Made by a program: the position numbers and the translations under genes. Positions 47,101-58,282 of a stretch of 64,000 nucleotides of DNA are shown in pieces. The notes beneath the pieces were generated by a model that worked only from the letters and a program-made list of their open reading frames with translations, made no database searches and was not told the origin of the DNA. Origin of the DNA: Pseudomonas putida (GTDB lineage Bacteria; Pseudomonadota; Gammaproteobacteria; Pseudomonadales; Pseudomonadaceae); the NCBI GenBank assembly GCA_029953615.1, contig CP124529.1, positions 5,296,494 through 5,360,493 of the forward strand, given 5' to 3'. Position 1 is the stretch's first letter, and every line of letters begins with the position of its first letter.

Positions 47101-50100
47101 TCGGGTCGGTTGCCGTGGCGTTGACCACAGTGCCATTGGCCAACGGCGTGCCGGGGGTGAAGCTCCAGTTGCCGCTGCCATCGGCGGTGATCTGGCCGAT
47201 CGGGTTGCCGCTGCCGTCGGTCAGGGTCACGGTGGCGCCCGCTTCAGCCGTACCGCTGATGGTCACACCGTTGCTTGGATTGATGACGGGTGCAGCCGGC
47301 GCATTGGAGTCGACGGTGACCGTCGCTGCCGGGCCGGTGTTGCCCGCCAGGTCGCTCGCCGTGGCATTGACCACTGTGCCATTGGCCAGCGGCGTGGCTG
47401 GGGTATAGGTCCAGTTGCCACTGCCGTCGGCCGTCGCCTGGCCGATGGGATTACCGCTGCCGTCGGTGAGGGTCACGGTACCTGTTCGGCTCGGCGGTAC
47501 CACTGAGGCTGCTGCCGTCACTCAGGTTGATGATCGGCGCGGCCGGGGCGATGGCGTCAACGGTGACGCTGGCCGGCCCGCTGGTATTGCCGGCCGGGTC
47601 CTGGGCCACGGCGTTGATCACCGTGCCGTTGGCCAGCGGCGTACCGGGCGTGAACGACCAGTTGCCGCTGCCATCGGCGGTAGTCTGGCCGATCGGGTTG
47701 CCGACGCCATCGGTGAGGATGACAGTTGCGCCAGCTTCGGCAGTACCGCTGATTTCCGCGCCGTTGCTCGGCTCGACCACCGGTGCGGGCGGCGCAACGC
47801 CGTCCACGGTAATCACCGCCGGCGCACTTTCGGTCCCACCAGGGTTGCGCGCCACCGCGTTGACCACGGTGCCATCCGGCAGCGGTACGCCAGGGGTGAA
47901 GCTCCAGTTGCCACTGCCGTCGGCGGTGATCTGGCCGATCGGGTTACCGTTGCCGTCGGTGAGGATAATGGTGTTACCCGCATCTGCGGTACCGCTGATC
48001 ACCGAGCCGTTGCTCGGATCGACCTGTGGAATCGACGGCAGCGACGAGTCCACCGTAGTGCTACCAGGGGTGCCAGTGTTGCCGGCGGCATCGGTCGCCG
48101 TAGCGTTGACCACGGTGCCATTGGGCAGAGGCGTGGCAGGTGTGAACGTCCAGTTGCCGCTGCCGTCAGTGGTGACCCCGCCAATAGGATTACCGCTACC
48201 GTCGGTGAGCGTCACGGTGCTGTTCGGCTCGGCAGTACCATTGATCACGGTGCCGTTGCTCGGGTTGACCACTGGCGCGGCCGGGGCCAGCGAGTCGACC
48301 GTGGTGCTCGACGGCGCACTGGTGTTGCCGGCCGGGTCGGTTGCCGTAGCGTTGACCACGGTTCCATTGGCCAGTGGCGTGCCGGGGGTGAAGCTCCAGT
48401 TGCCGCTGCCATCGGCGATGGTCTGGCCGATCAGGTTGCCGCTGCCGTCGGTGAGGATGACCCTCGCTCCAGCTTCGGCATGTACCGCTGATTGCCGCGC
48501 CGTTGCTCGGTTCGACCACTGGTGCAGCCGGAGCAACCGAGTCCACCGTGGTGCTCGACGGCACGCTGGTGTTGCCGGTCGGGTCGGTTGCCGTGGCGTT
48601 GACCACAGTGCCATTGGCCAACGGCGTGCCGGGGGTGAAGCTCCAGTTGCCGCTGCCATCGGCGGTGATCTGGCCGATCGGGTTGCCGCTGCCATCGGTC
48701 AGGGTCACTATGGCGCCGGCTTCAGCCGTACCGCTGATGGTCATGCCGTTGCCTGGATTGATGACCGGCGCGGCAGGTGCACTGGAGTCGACAGTGACCG
48801 TCGCTGCCGGGCCGGTGTTGCCCGCCAGGTCGCTTGCCGTGGCGTTGACCACGGTGCCATCGGCCAGCGGCGTGGCTGGAGTGAAGCTCCAGTTGCCACT
48901 GCCGTCGGCCGTCGCCTGGCCGATGGGATTACCGCTGCCGTCGGTGAGGGTCACGGTACTGTTCGGCTCGGCGGTACCACGTGAGGCTGCTGCCGTCACT
49001 CAGGTTGATGATCGGCGCGGCCGGGGCGATGGCGTCAACGGTGACGCTGGCCGGCCCGCTGGTGTTGCCGGCCGGGTCCTGGGCCACGGCATTGATCACC
49101 GTGCCATTGGCCAGCGGGGTCGAAGGCGTGAAGGCCCAGTTACCACTGCCATCGGCAGTGGTCTGGCCGATCGGGTTGCCGCTGCCATCGGTGAGGATGA
49201 CCCTCGCTCCAGCTTCGGCAGTACCGTTGATTGCCGCGCCGTTGCTCGGTTCGACCACTGGCGCAGCCGGAGCCACCGAGTCCACCGTGGTGCTCGACGG
49301 TGCGCTGGTGTTGCCGGTCGGGTCGGTTGCCGTGGCATTAACCACAGTGCCATTGGCCAACGGCGTGCCGGGGGTAAAGCTCCAGTTGCCGCTGCCGTCG
49401 GCGGTGATCTGGCCGATCGGGTTGCCGCTGCCATCGGTCAGGGTGACGGTGCTACCCGGTTCTGCGGTGCCACTGATCGTTTATGCCATTGCTGGCGTTG
49501 ACCACTGGTGCGGCCGGAGCCTGCGAATCCACTGTGGTGCTCGACGGAATGCTGCTGTTACCGGCTGCGTCCTGGGCCACCACATTGATTACTGTGCCAT
49601 CCGCAATCGGCGTGGCCGGGGTGAAGGTCCAGTTGCCACTTCCATCGGCCGTCACCTGGCCTATCGGATTGCCGCTGCCATCGGTGAGGGTCACCGTGCT
49701 GTTCGGCTCGGCGGTACCGCTGAGGCTGCTGCCGTCACTCAGGTTGATGATCGGTGCAGCCGGGGCGATGGCGTCAACGGTGACGCTGGTCGGCCCGCTG
49801 GTATTGCCGGCCGGATCGGTCGCCGTGGCGTTGACCACGGTGCCATCGGCCAGGGGGGTCGAAGGTGTAAAGGCCCAGTTGCCGCTGCCATCGGCGGTAG
49901 TCTGGCCGATCGGGTTGCCGACGCCGTCGGTGAGGATGACAGTTGCGCCAGCTTCGGCAGTACCGCGGATTTCCACGCCGTTGCTCGGCTCGACCACCGG
50001 TGCGGGCGGCGCCACGCCGTCCACGGTAATCACCGCCGGCGCACTTTCGGTTCCACCAGGGTTGCGCGCCACCGCGTTGACCACAGTGCCATCCGGCAGC

Positions 50101-53100
50101 GGAGTGCCGGGCGTGAACGACCAGTTGCCGCTGCCGTCGGCGGTGACCTGGCCGATCGGGTTGCCGTTGCCATCGGTGAGAATAATGGTGTTGCCCGCAT
50201 CGGCGGTGCCGGTGATCACCGAGCCGTTGCTCGGCTCGACCTGCGGAATCGATGGCAGCGACGAGTCCACAGTAGTGCTACCGGGGTTGCCGGTATTGCC
50301 GGCGGCATCGGTCGCGGTGGCGTTGACCACGGTGCCATTGGGCAGCGGCATGGCTGGAGTGAAGCTCCAGTTGCCACCGCCGTCGGCCGTTGCCTGGCCG
50401 ATCGTATTACCACTGCTGTCGGTGAGGGTCACCGTGCTGTTCGGCTCTGCGGTGCCGTTGATCACCGCGCCATTGCTCGGGTTGACCACCGGCGCAGCGG
50501 GTGCGAGCGCATCCACCGTAGTGCTGCCCTGCGGGCCGGTATTGCCGGCCGGGTCCTGGGCCACAGCGTTGATCACCGTACCGTTGGCCAGCGGCGTACC
50601 CGGCGTGAACGACCAGTTGCCACTGCCATCGGCGGTGGTTTGGCCGATCGGGTTGCCACTGCCATCGGTGAGGATGACGGTGCTGCCTGGCTCGGCGGTA
50701 CCGCTGATTTCGCTGCCGTTGCTCGGTTCGACCACCGGCGCGGCCGGGGCCACCGAGTCCACCGTGGTACTCGACGGTGCGCTGGTGTTGCCGGTCGGGT
50801 CGGTTGCCGTGGCGTTGACCACAGTGCCATTGGCCAACGGCGTGCCGGGGGTAAAGCTCCAGTTGCCGCTGCCGTCGGCGGTGATCTGGCCGATCGGGTT
50901 GCCGCTGCCATCGGTCAGGGTCACGGTGGCACCCGCTTCAGCTGTTCCGCTGATCACCACCCCGTTGCTCGGATTGATGACGGGTGCAGCCGGCGCATTG
51001 GAGTCGACAGTGACCGTCGCTGCCGGGCCGGTGTTGCCCGCCAGGTCGCTCGCCGTGGCATTGACCACTGTGCCATTGGCCAGCGGCGTGGCTGGGGTGA
51101 AGCTCCAGTTGCCACTGCCATCGGTGGTGACTTCGCCAATCGGATTACCGCTGCCGTCGGTGAGGGTCACCGTACTGTTCGGCTCGGCGGTACCGCTGAG
51201 GCTGCTGCCATCGCTCAGGTTGATGGTGGGCGTGCCTGGCGCCACACCGTCCACCGTGGTGCTGCCCTGCCCGCTGGTGTTGCCAGCCGGGTCCTGGGCC
51301 ACAGCGTTGACCACCGTACCGTTGGCCAGCGTCGTACCCGGCGTGAACGACCAGTTGCCACTGCCATCGGCGGTGGTTTGGCCGATCGGGTTGCCACTGC
51401 CATCGGTCAGGATGACGGTGCTGCCCGGCTCGGCGGTACCGCTGATTTCGCTGCCGTTGCTCGGTTCGACAACCGGCGCGGCCGGGGCCACCGAGTCCAC
51501 CGTGGTACTCGACGGTGCGCTGGTGTTGCCGGTCGCATCGGTTGCCGTGGCGTTGACCACGGTACCGTTGGCCAACGGCGTGCCGGGGGTAAAGCTCCAG
51601 CTGCCGCTGCCGTCGGCGGTGATCTGGCCGATCGGGTTGCCGCTGCCATCGGTCAGGGTCACGGTGGCGCCGGCTTCAGCCGTACCGCTGATGGTCACGC
51701 CGTTGCCTGGATTGATAACCGGCGCGGCAGGTGCACTGGAGTCGACAGTGACCGTCGCTGCCGGACCGGTGTTGCCCGCCAAGTCGCTTGCCGTGGCGTT
51801 GACTACGGTGCCATTGGCCAGCGGCGTGGCTGGGGTGAAGCTCCAGTTGCCACTGCCATCGGTGGTGACTTCGCCAATCGGATTACCGCTGCCGTCGGTG
51901 AGGGTCACCGTACTGTTCGGCTCGGCGGTACCGCTGAGGCTGCTGCCATCGCTCAGGTTGATGGTGGGCGTGCCTGGCGCACACACCGTCCACCGTGGTG
52001 CTGCCCTGCCCGCTGGTGTTGCCAGCCGGGTCCTGGGCCACAGCGTTGACCACCGTACCGTTGGCCAGCGTCGTACCCGGCGTGAACGACCAGTTGCCAC
52101 TGCCATCGGCGGTGGTTTGGCCGATCGGGTTGCCACTGCCATCGGTCAGGATGACGGTGCTGCCCGGCTCGGCGGTACCGCTGATTTCGCTGCCGTTGCT
52201 CGGTTCGACAACCGGCGCGCCCGGGGCCACCGAGTCCACCGTGGTACTCGACGGTGCGCTGGTGTTGCCGGTCGCATCGGTTGCCGTGGCGTTGACCACG
52301 GTACCGTTGGCCAACGGCGTGCCGGGGGTAAAGCTCCAGCTGCCGCTGCCGTCGGCGGTGATCTGGCCGATCGGGTTGCCGCTGCCATCGGTCAGGGTCA
52401 CGGTGGCGCCGGCTTCAGCCGTACCGCTGATCGTGGTGCCATTGCTGGCGTTGACCACGGGTGCGGCCGGAGCCTGCGAATCCACTGTGGTGCTCGACGG
52501 AATGCTGCTGTTGCCGGCTGCGTCCTGGGCCACCACATTGATTACTGTGCCATCAGCAATCGGCGTGGCCGGGGTGTAGGTCCAGTTGCCGCTACCATCG
52601 GCCGTCACCTGGCCAATCGGATTGCCGCTGCCATCGGTGAGGGTTACCGTGCTGTTCGGCTCGGCGGTACCGCTGAGGCTGCTGCCGTCGCTCAGGTTGA
52701 TGATCGGTGCAGCCGGGGCGATGGCGTCAACGGTGACGCTGGTCGGCCCGCTGGCATTGCCTGCCGGATCCTGGGCCACGGCATTGATCACCGTACCGTT
52801 GGCCAGCGGCGTACCGGGCGTGAACGACCAGTTGCCGCTGCCATCGGCGGTAGTCTGGCCGATCGGGTTGCCGCCGCCGTCGGTGAGGATGACAGTTGCG
52901 CCAGCTTCGGCGGTACCGCTGATTTCCGTGCCATTACTCGGCTCGACCACTGGCGCCGCCGGCGCCACGCCGTCCACGGTAATCACCGCCGGCGCACTTT
53001 CGGTCCCACCAGGATTGCGCGCTACCGCGTTGACCACAGTGCCATCCGGCAGCGGAGTGCCGGGCGTGAGCGACCAGTTGCCGCTGCCGTCGGCGGTGAC

Positions 53101-56100
53101 CTGGCCGATCGGGTTGCCGTTGCCATCGGTGAGAATAATGGAGTTGCCCGCATCGGCGGTGCCGCTGATCACCGAGCCGTTGCTCGGCTCGACCTGCGGA
53201 ATCGATGGCAGCGACGAGTCCACGGTAGTGCTACCGGGGTTGCCGGTATTGCCGGCGGCATCGGTCGCAGTAGCGTTGACCACGGTGCCATTGGGTAGCG
53301 GCGTGGCTGGAGTGAAGCTCCAGTTGCCACTGCCATCGGCCGTTGCCTGGCCGATCGTATTACCACTGCTGTCGGTGAGGGTCACCGTGCTGTTCGGCTC
53401 TGCGGTGCCGTTGATCACCGCGCCATTGCTCGGGTTGACCACTGGCGCAGCGGGTGCGAGCGCATCCACCGTAGTGCTGCCCTGCGGGCCGGTATTGCCG
53501 GCCAGGTCCTGGGCCACAGCGTTGATCACCGTGCCATTAGCCAGCGGGGTCGAAGGTGTAAAGGCCCAGTTGCCGCTGCCATCGGCGGTAGTCTGGCCGA
53601 TCGGGTTACCACTGCCATCGGTCAGGATGACGGTGCTGCCTGGCTCGGCGGTACCGCTGATTTCGCTGCCATTGCTCGGTTCGACCACTGGTGCAGCCGG
53701 AGCAACCGAGTCCACCGTGGTGCTCGACGGCACGCTGGTGTTGCCGGTCGGGTCGGTTGCCGTGGCGTTGACCACAGTGCCATTGGCCAATGGCGTGCCG
53801 GGGGTGAAGCTCCAGTAACCACTGCCGTCGGCGGTCACCTGCCCGATCGGGTTGCCGCTGCCATCGGTCAGGGTGACGGTACTACCTGGTTCTGCGGTGC
53901 CACTGACCGTGGTGCCATTGCTGGCGTTGACTACGGGTGCGGCCGGAGCCTGCGAATCCACTGTGGTGCTCGACGGAATGCTGCTGTTGCCGGCTGCGTC
54001 ATGGGCCGCCACATTGATTACTGTGCCATGACCAATCGGCGTGGCCGGGGTGTAGGTCCAGTTGCCACTGCCATCGGCCGTCACCTGGCCAATCGGATTG
54101 CCGCTGCCATCGGTGAGGGTTACCGTGCTGTTCGGCTCTGCTGTACCGCTGAGGCTGCTGCCGTCGCTCAGGTTGATGATCGGCGCGGCCGGGGCGATGG
54201 CGTCAACGGTGACGCTGGTCGGCCCGCTGGCATTGCCTGCCGGATCCTGGGCCACGGCATTGATCACCGTACCGTTAGCCAGCGGCGTACCCGGCGTGAA
54301 CGACCAGTTACCACTGCCATCGGCGGTGGTCTGGCCGATCGGGTTGCCGCTGCCGTCGGTGAGGATGACCGTCGCGCCAGCTTCGGCGGTACCGCTGATT
54401 TCCACGCCGTTGCTCGGCTCGACCACCGGCGCGGCCGGGGCCACCGAGTCCACCGTGGTGCTCGACGGCGCGCTGGTGTACTGCCGGTCGGGTCGGTTGC
54501 CGTGGCGTTGACCACGGTACCGTTGGCCAGCGGCGTGCCGGGGGTGAAGCTCCAGTTACCGCTGCCGTCTGCGGTGATCTGGCCGATCGGGTTGCCGCTG
54601 CCGTCGGTCAGGGTCACGGTGGCGCCGGCTTCAGCCGTACCGCTGATGGTCACACCGTTGCTTGGATTGATGACGGGTGCAGCCGGCGCATTGGAATCGA
54701 CGGTGACTGTCGCTGCCGGGCCGGTGTTGCCCGCCAAGTCGCTCGCCGTGGCATTGACCACTGTGCCATTGGCCAGCGGCGTGGCTGGAGTGAAGCTCCA
54801 GTTGCCACTGCCGTCGGCCGTCGCCTGGCCGATGGGATTACCGCTGCCGTCGGTGAGGGTCACCGTACTGTTCGGCTCGGCGGTACCGCTGAGGCTGCTG
54901 CCATCGCTCAGGTTGATGGTGGGCGTGCCTGGCGCCACACCGTCCACCGTGGTGCTGCCCTGCCCGCTGGTGTTGCCAGCCGGGTCGGTCGCCGTGACGT
55001 TGACCACGGTGCCATTGGCCAGTGGCGTAGCGGGCGTAAACGACCAGTTGCCACTGCCATCGGCGGTGGTCTGGCCGATCGGGTTGCCGCTGCCATCGGT
55101 CAGGGTGACGGTACTGCCTGGCTCGGCGGTGCCGCTGATTTCGCTGCCGTTGCTAGGGTTGACCGCCGGTGCCGCCGGGGCCTGCGAATCCACTGTGGTG
55201 CTCGAGGGCGTACTGGTGTTGCCGGCTGCGTCCCGGGCCACCACGTTGACCACCGTACCATCCGCAATCGGCGTGGTCGGGGTGTAGGTCCAGTTGCCAC
55301 TGCCATCGGCCATCACCTGGCCGATCGGATTGCCGCTGGCATCGGTAAGGATCACGGTGCTGTTCGGCTCGGCGGTGCCGCTGATCACGGCGCCATTGCT
55401 CGGGTTGACCGAGGGAGCCGATGGCGCCACGCCATCGATGATGGTGCTGGCGGGCTGGCTGCTGTTGCCGGCGGCATCCTCGACCACCGCGTTGACCACC
55501 GTGCCATCAGGCAGTTGGCTATCAGTAGGATACGACCAGTTGCCGTTGCTGTCGGCTGTCGTGTGGCCGACAGGGTTGCCGTTGCCATCGGTGAGGACCA
55601 CAGTGCTGCCTGGCTCGGCGGTGCCGCTGAGGCTGCTGCCATTGCTCAGGTTGATGGTGGGCGCGCCCGGGGCCACGCCATCCACCGTGGTGCTGCCCTG
55701 CCCACTGGTATTGCCGGCCGGGTCGGTCGCAGTGGCGTTGACCACGGTGCCGTCGGGCAGCGGTGTCGCGGGGGTATAACTCCAGTTGCCGTTGCCATCG
55801 GCGGTAGTCTGGCCGATCGGATTGCCGCTGCCATCGGTGAGGGTAACGCTGCTGCCCGGCTCGGCGGTACCGCTCAGCTCGGTACCGTTACTCGGGTTGA
55901 CCACGGGTGCCGACGGCGCCACGCCATCGATGATGGTGCTGGCGGGCGGGCTGCTATTACCGGCGGCGTCCTTGACCACTCGCCTTGACCACCGTGCCGT
56001 CGGGCAACTGGGTGTCCGGGGTGTATGACCAGTTACCGTTGCTGTCGGCGGTAGTCTGGCCGATGGGGTTGCCGTTGCCGTCGGTGAGCACCACGGTGCT

Positions 56101-56923
56101 GCCCGGTTCGGCTGTACCGCTCAGGCTGGAGCCATTGCTCGGGTTGATCTGCGGCGCATCAGGAAAGTCAGGGGCCTGCACGGTCACGGTCGGGCTGCTG
56201 TTGCCGGCCGGATCGGTCACCACTACAGAGACCGTTTCGCCGTTGGTCAGTGGCGGGTTCAGCGGAATCTGGAAGTTGCCATCAGGGCCGACCACCACGC
56301 TGACGTCCGTTTGCCCGTCGCCGTTGGTGTCAATGCCCACGGTGGCGCCCGGCTCGGCCGTGCCGCTGATGCTGCTGCCATCCGTGGCAATCTGCAGGCC
56401 GCTAGCCGGCGCCGGGGCCGTGGTGTCAGGCGGCACGCTGCCACTGCCACCACCACCACCGCCACCACTGTTGCTATTGGTCGATCGCGACGCCGCCACC
56501 GATGATCGCTGCACCAGCCAGCAGTGCACCGCCTGGGCTCAGCCCGCCAACGGTGCTGTCGGCGGCAGTGAGCGAGTCGAAACCGGCAAGGCTCTCCTGG
56601 GGCACATAACCCGCCACCAGCGGCCCATCGGCAGCAACCGGCGGCAAGTCGACGGCCAGCAGTTTGTCCCGGTCTACCAGGTACAACTGGCTTACAGGCT
56701 GCCCTTCGACATAGAAGTTGGCAATGCGCAGGCTTTCGCCGGACTTCAGTTGTACGATCAGATCTGGGCCGCTTTTGCTGTAGCCGGTCACACTTTCAGG
56801 AGCAATATCCAGAACAACGTTACTGCTCTGGGTGAGCGTCAGTATTCCGTTGTTGGGGATTTCGATGGGGGCGGCGGAAGTAACATTCTGAGCGAGGGGA
56901 GATACCTTGGCCTGAATCGACAT
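41150..56923 (-). CDS. lapF: giant repeat adhesin secreted by type I system, LapF-like (several apparent frameshifts)
   Basis: Correcting ten insertions and one deletion gives a single frame of 5,253 residues. Residues 1-~135 form a BapA/LapF-type prefix domain (MSIQAKVSPLAQN ... SLAGFDSLTAADS), followed by a Gly-rich hydrophobic run and a Ser/Gly linker. Next come roughly 55 Ig-like repeats of about 82 residues (consensus ISGTAEAGATVTLTDGSGNP then IGQ-TADGSGNWSFTP). The C-terminal ~570 residues differ and contain an RTX-like GGDGNDLIFN (~5,105) and a type I secretion tail. The repeat size and the order adhesin-TolC-ABC-HlyD match LapF of P. putida, which is somewhat longer (6,310 residues as I recall). 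BapA of enterobacteria is the alternative name. No TAAG LapG-type cleavage motif is seen in the first ~150 residues. The start at 56923 is likely but lacks a strong ribosome site. Confidence 0.8.
42850..56450 (-). repeat. tandem 246-bp repeats encoding Ig-like domains, with higher-order duplications
   Basis: About 55 head-to-tail units of ~246 bp (some 249). Longer blocks are also duplicated. About 740 bp (three units) from 42,900 recurs almost unchanged from 43,640. The block with GCCGACGCCATCGGTGAGGA near 44,745 recurs near 47,700 (2,954 bp away) and in a variant near 49,920. The pattern indicates recent unequal exchange and makes the region prone to assembly errors. Confidence 0.9.
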
Positions 56924-57411
56924 ACCTGACAGTCCCTTTGTCAACAGCACGACCGAGCAGTCGCACTCGTATATCCAGAAATAGCATGCCCACCCTAAAA
57001 CGCCAGTCGGTTTTCTATAAAAACTTGGTAATTCTTACAACGCTCGAAACTACGCCAACACGGCGACCCGAGCGCCCTGCTACTCCATTTTAAATAGTCA
57101 CAAATAGCGGCTTGATCGATAATGAAAGTTAGTATTATTTGGCAGGTCGCGTGTGAAAGTACCTTCTGCCTTGTTGATAGATGCGAACGGATGATACTTC
57201 CCAGTCACACCCACTCAAATGGACACAGGTATATAATTGGAAGTTCCTGGCGAAACTTCAGTTTGGCCACTTTGCCTGGTGCCCGGCCACTGAATACATA
57301 GAACGCGTCCGGGTAGAAGCGGCCTTCGTAACTGGGTAGCGGTACGCGATCAACAATAGTTCGGGCATGTCGCGTGAGGGGGCGGTTACTGCGACTGGGG
57401 TCGGCAAATGC
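56924..57411. other. AT-rich intergenic region upstream of the adhesin gene
   Basis: About 490 bp without a supported gene. The part from 56,990 to 57,240 is clearly richer in A+T than its surroundings and is the likely control region of the adhesin. From about 57,230 to 57,400 the minus strand reads a protein-like frame (including RFYPDAFYVFSGRAPGK and KLKFRQELPIIYL) ending in TGA near 57,212. It has no good start, so it may be a gene remnant. Confidence 0.45.
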
Positions 57412-57441
57412 AAAAAGCCCGCTCTCGTGGGCGGGCTTTTT
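57412..57441. terminator. bidirectional rho-independent terminator
   Basis: AAAAAGCCCGC (57412-57422) pairs with GCGGGCTTTTT (57431-57441), with A- and T-runs on both sides. It lies 18 bp after the stop of the lipoprotein gene on the minus strand. Confidence 0.88.
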
Positions 57442-57459
57442 GTACCTGAGTGGAATTGA

Positions 57460-57828
57460 TCATGCTTTTGCACACATCAGCGCGGCGTCCAGCAGCCTGC
57501 CGTGGTCGTACCAGGCGTCGCGTTGATAAGCCCTGAAGTGCTGCCGGGATCCCGTGCCCCGCACCTCGATCAAGCCACCCGCCTGGTTGGGGTCGGTGCT
57601 GTCGACGAACAGTTTGACCGAGTTGTCACCATCGACCTGGTAGGTTTTCACACGCCCTGGAAGTTCGCTTTTGACGCACCCCAGGTACGCCGGCGTACTT
57701 CTTTCTGTGTCGCCGGACGCATAACCATGGCCCTCACGCACATCGGGGTCATGTGCGCAGCCTGCCATGAATAGTGTGGCGAAAGTAGACATCAGTATTG
57801 CGCCTGCTACCGATCTTGAGCTCTTCAC
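57460..57828 (-). CDS. small lipoprotein of unknown function
   Basis: A 122-residue protein with a lipoprotein signal peptide and lipobox FMAGC (Cys at ~23). The mature part has two further Cys residues (LGCVKSE and LMCAKA at the end) that could pair. No domain is recognised. It is followed by a strong terminator and appears monocistronic. Confidence 0.68.
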   Translation of the reverse strand: MKSSRSVAGAILMSTFATLFMAGCAHDPDVREGHGYASGDTERSTPAYLGCVKSELPGRVKTYQVDGDNSVKLFVDSTDPNQAGGLIEVRGTGSRQHFRAYQRDAWYDHGRLLDAALMCAKA

Positions 57829-58097
57829 GCGACACGCTCCTGCTGCCCCATCGAGTAACTTGGGAAAGTGTTGCCAAGCCGCATGCCCTTTTTTTGTTTT
57901 GGTTTGCCCATGTTACTGCTCAATGTCAGCCGGGCATTAGGCTTGTTCGCTATATCGGTTTAGGGGCGGGCTTTCCCCGCGAAGCTAACCTGCATTCGCG
58001 GGTTACCCGGCAAGTTCCAGACCGAAGGCTTGCCCAACCGGATTGTCACCCTGCCGATGCCCCCGATTTCGGGTGAAACTGGCCCCACAAGCGGGGA

Positions 58098-58196
58098 TCA
58101 GGCGATGGCCTTCAGAAACACAAACGTCGCCGCCAGATCCAGGACCAGCACAGCAACCACAACGAACACCATGTAGTAGCGGTCATTCTGAGTCAT
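58098..58196 (-). CDS. predicted 32-residue single-span membrane protein (paralogue of 36383-36481)
   Basis: The complement encodes MTQNDRYYMVFVVVAVLVLD plus LAATFVFLKAIA, then TGA. One membrane helix (~8-28) carries the shared MxFxxVAVLxLDxAA-like core with the ORF at 36383. GGAG stands 9 bp before the ATG, a better ribosome site than in the other copy. A sigma-54-type promoter lies 38 bp upstream. The hairpin-rich downstream stretch (CCCCACAAGCGGGG) resembles that after the first copy. No named family is recognised. Confidence 0.62.
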   Translation of the reverse strand: MTQNDRYYMVFVVVAVLVLDLAATFVFLKAIA

Positions 58197-58233
58197 TTCT
58201 GCATACTCCGCATGATCGATGCCTCAGGTTCGC

Positions 58234-58249
58234 AGCAATTACCGTTCCA
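58234..58249 (-). promoter_or_regulatory. sigma-54-type promoter for the 32-residue ORF at 58098
   Basis: The complement reads TGGAACGGTAATTGCT, one base different from the site at 36519-36534 and again one mismatch from TGGCACG-N4-TTGCW. It is spaced identically (38 bp) before its ORF. Confidence 0.66.
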
Positions 58250-58282
58250 GCACTCCACTGCCCGGGTGCTGTCGGGGCAGGC

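Noticed and set aside
43994..53298. Very long open frames (over 1,000 codons) on the plus strand opposite the adhesin gene
   Set aside because: They are reverse-strand shadows of GC-rich tandem repeats. They break at the same grid insertions, lack ribosome sites and encode low-complexity repeats without any domain.
42850..56450. Regular repeats as a CRISPR array
   Set aside because: Units are 246 bp, coding throughout and directly adjacent, with no short repeat/unique spacer pattern and no cas genes.
57258..57473. 71-codon ORF on the minus strand
   Set aside because: It begins inside the lipoprotein gene, runs through the strong terminator at 57412 and has no protein-like composition at its start. 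The neighbouring frame is more plausible as a remnant.
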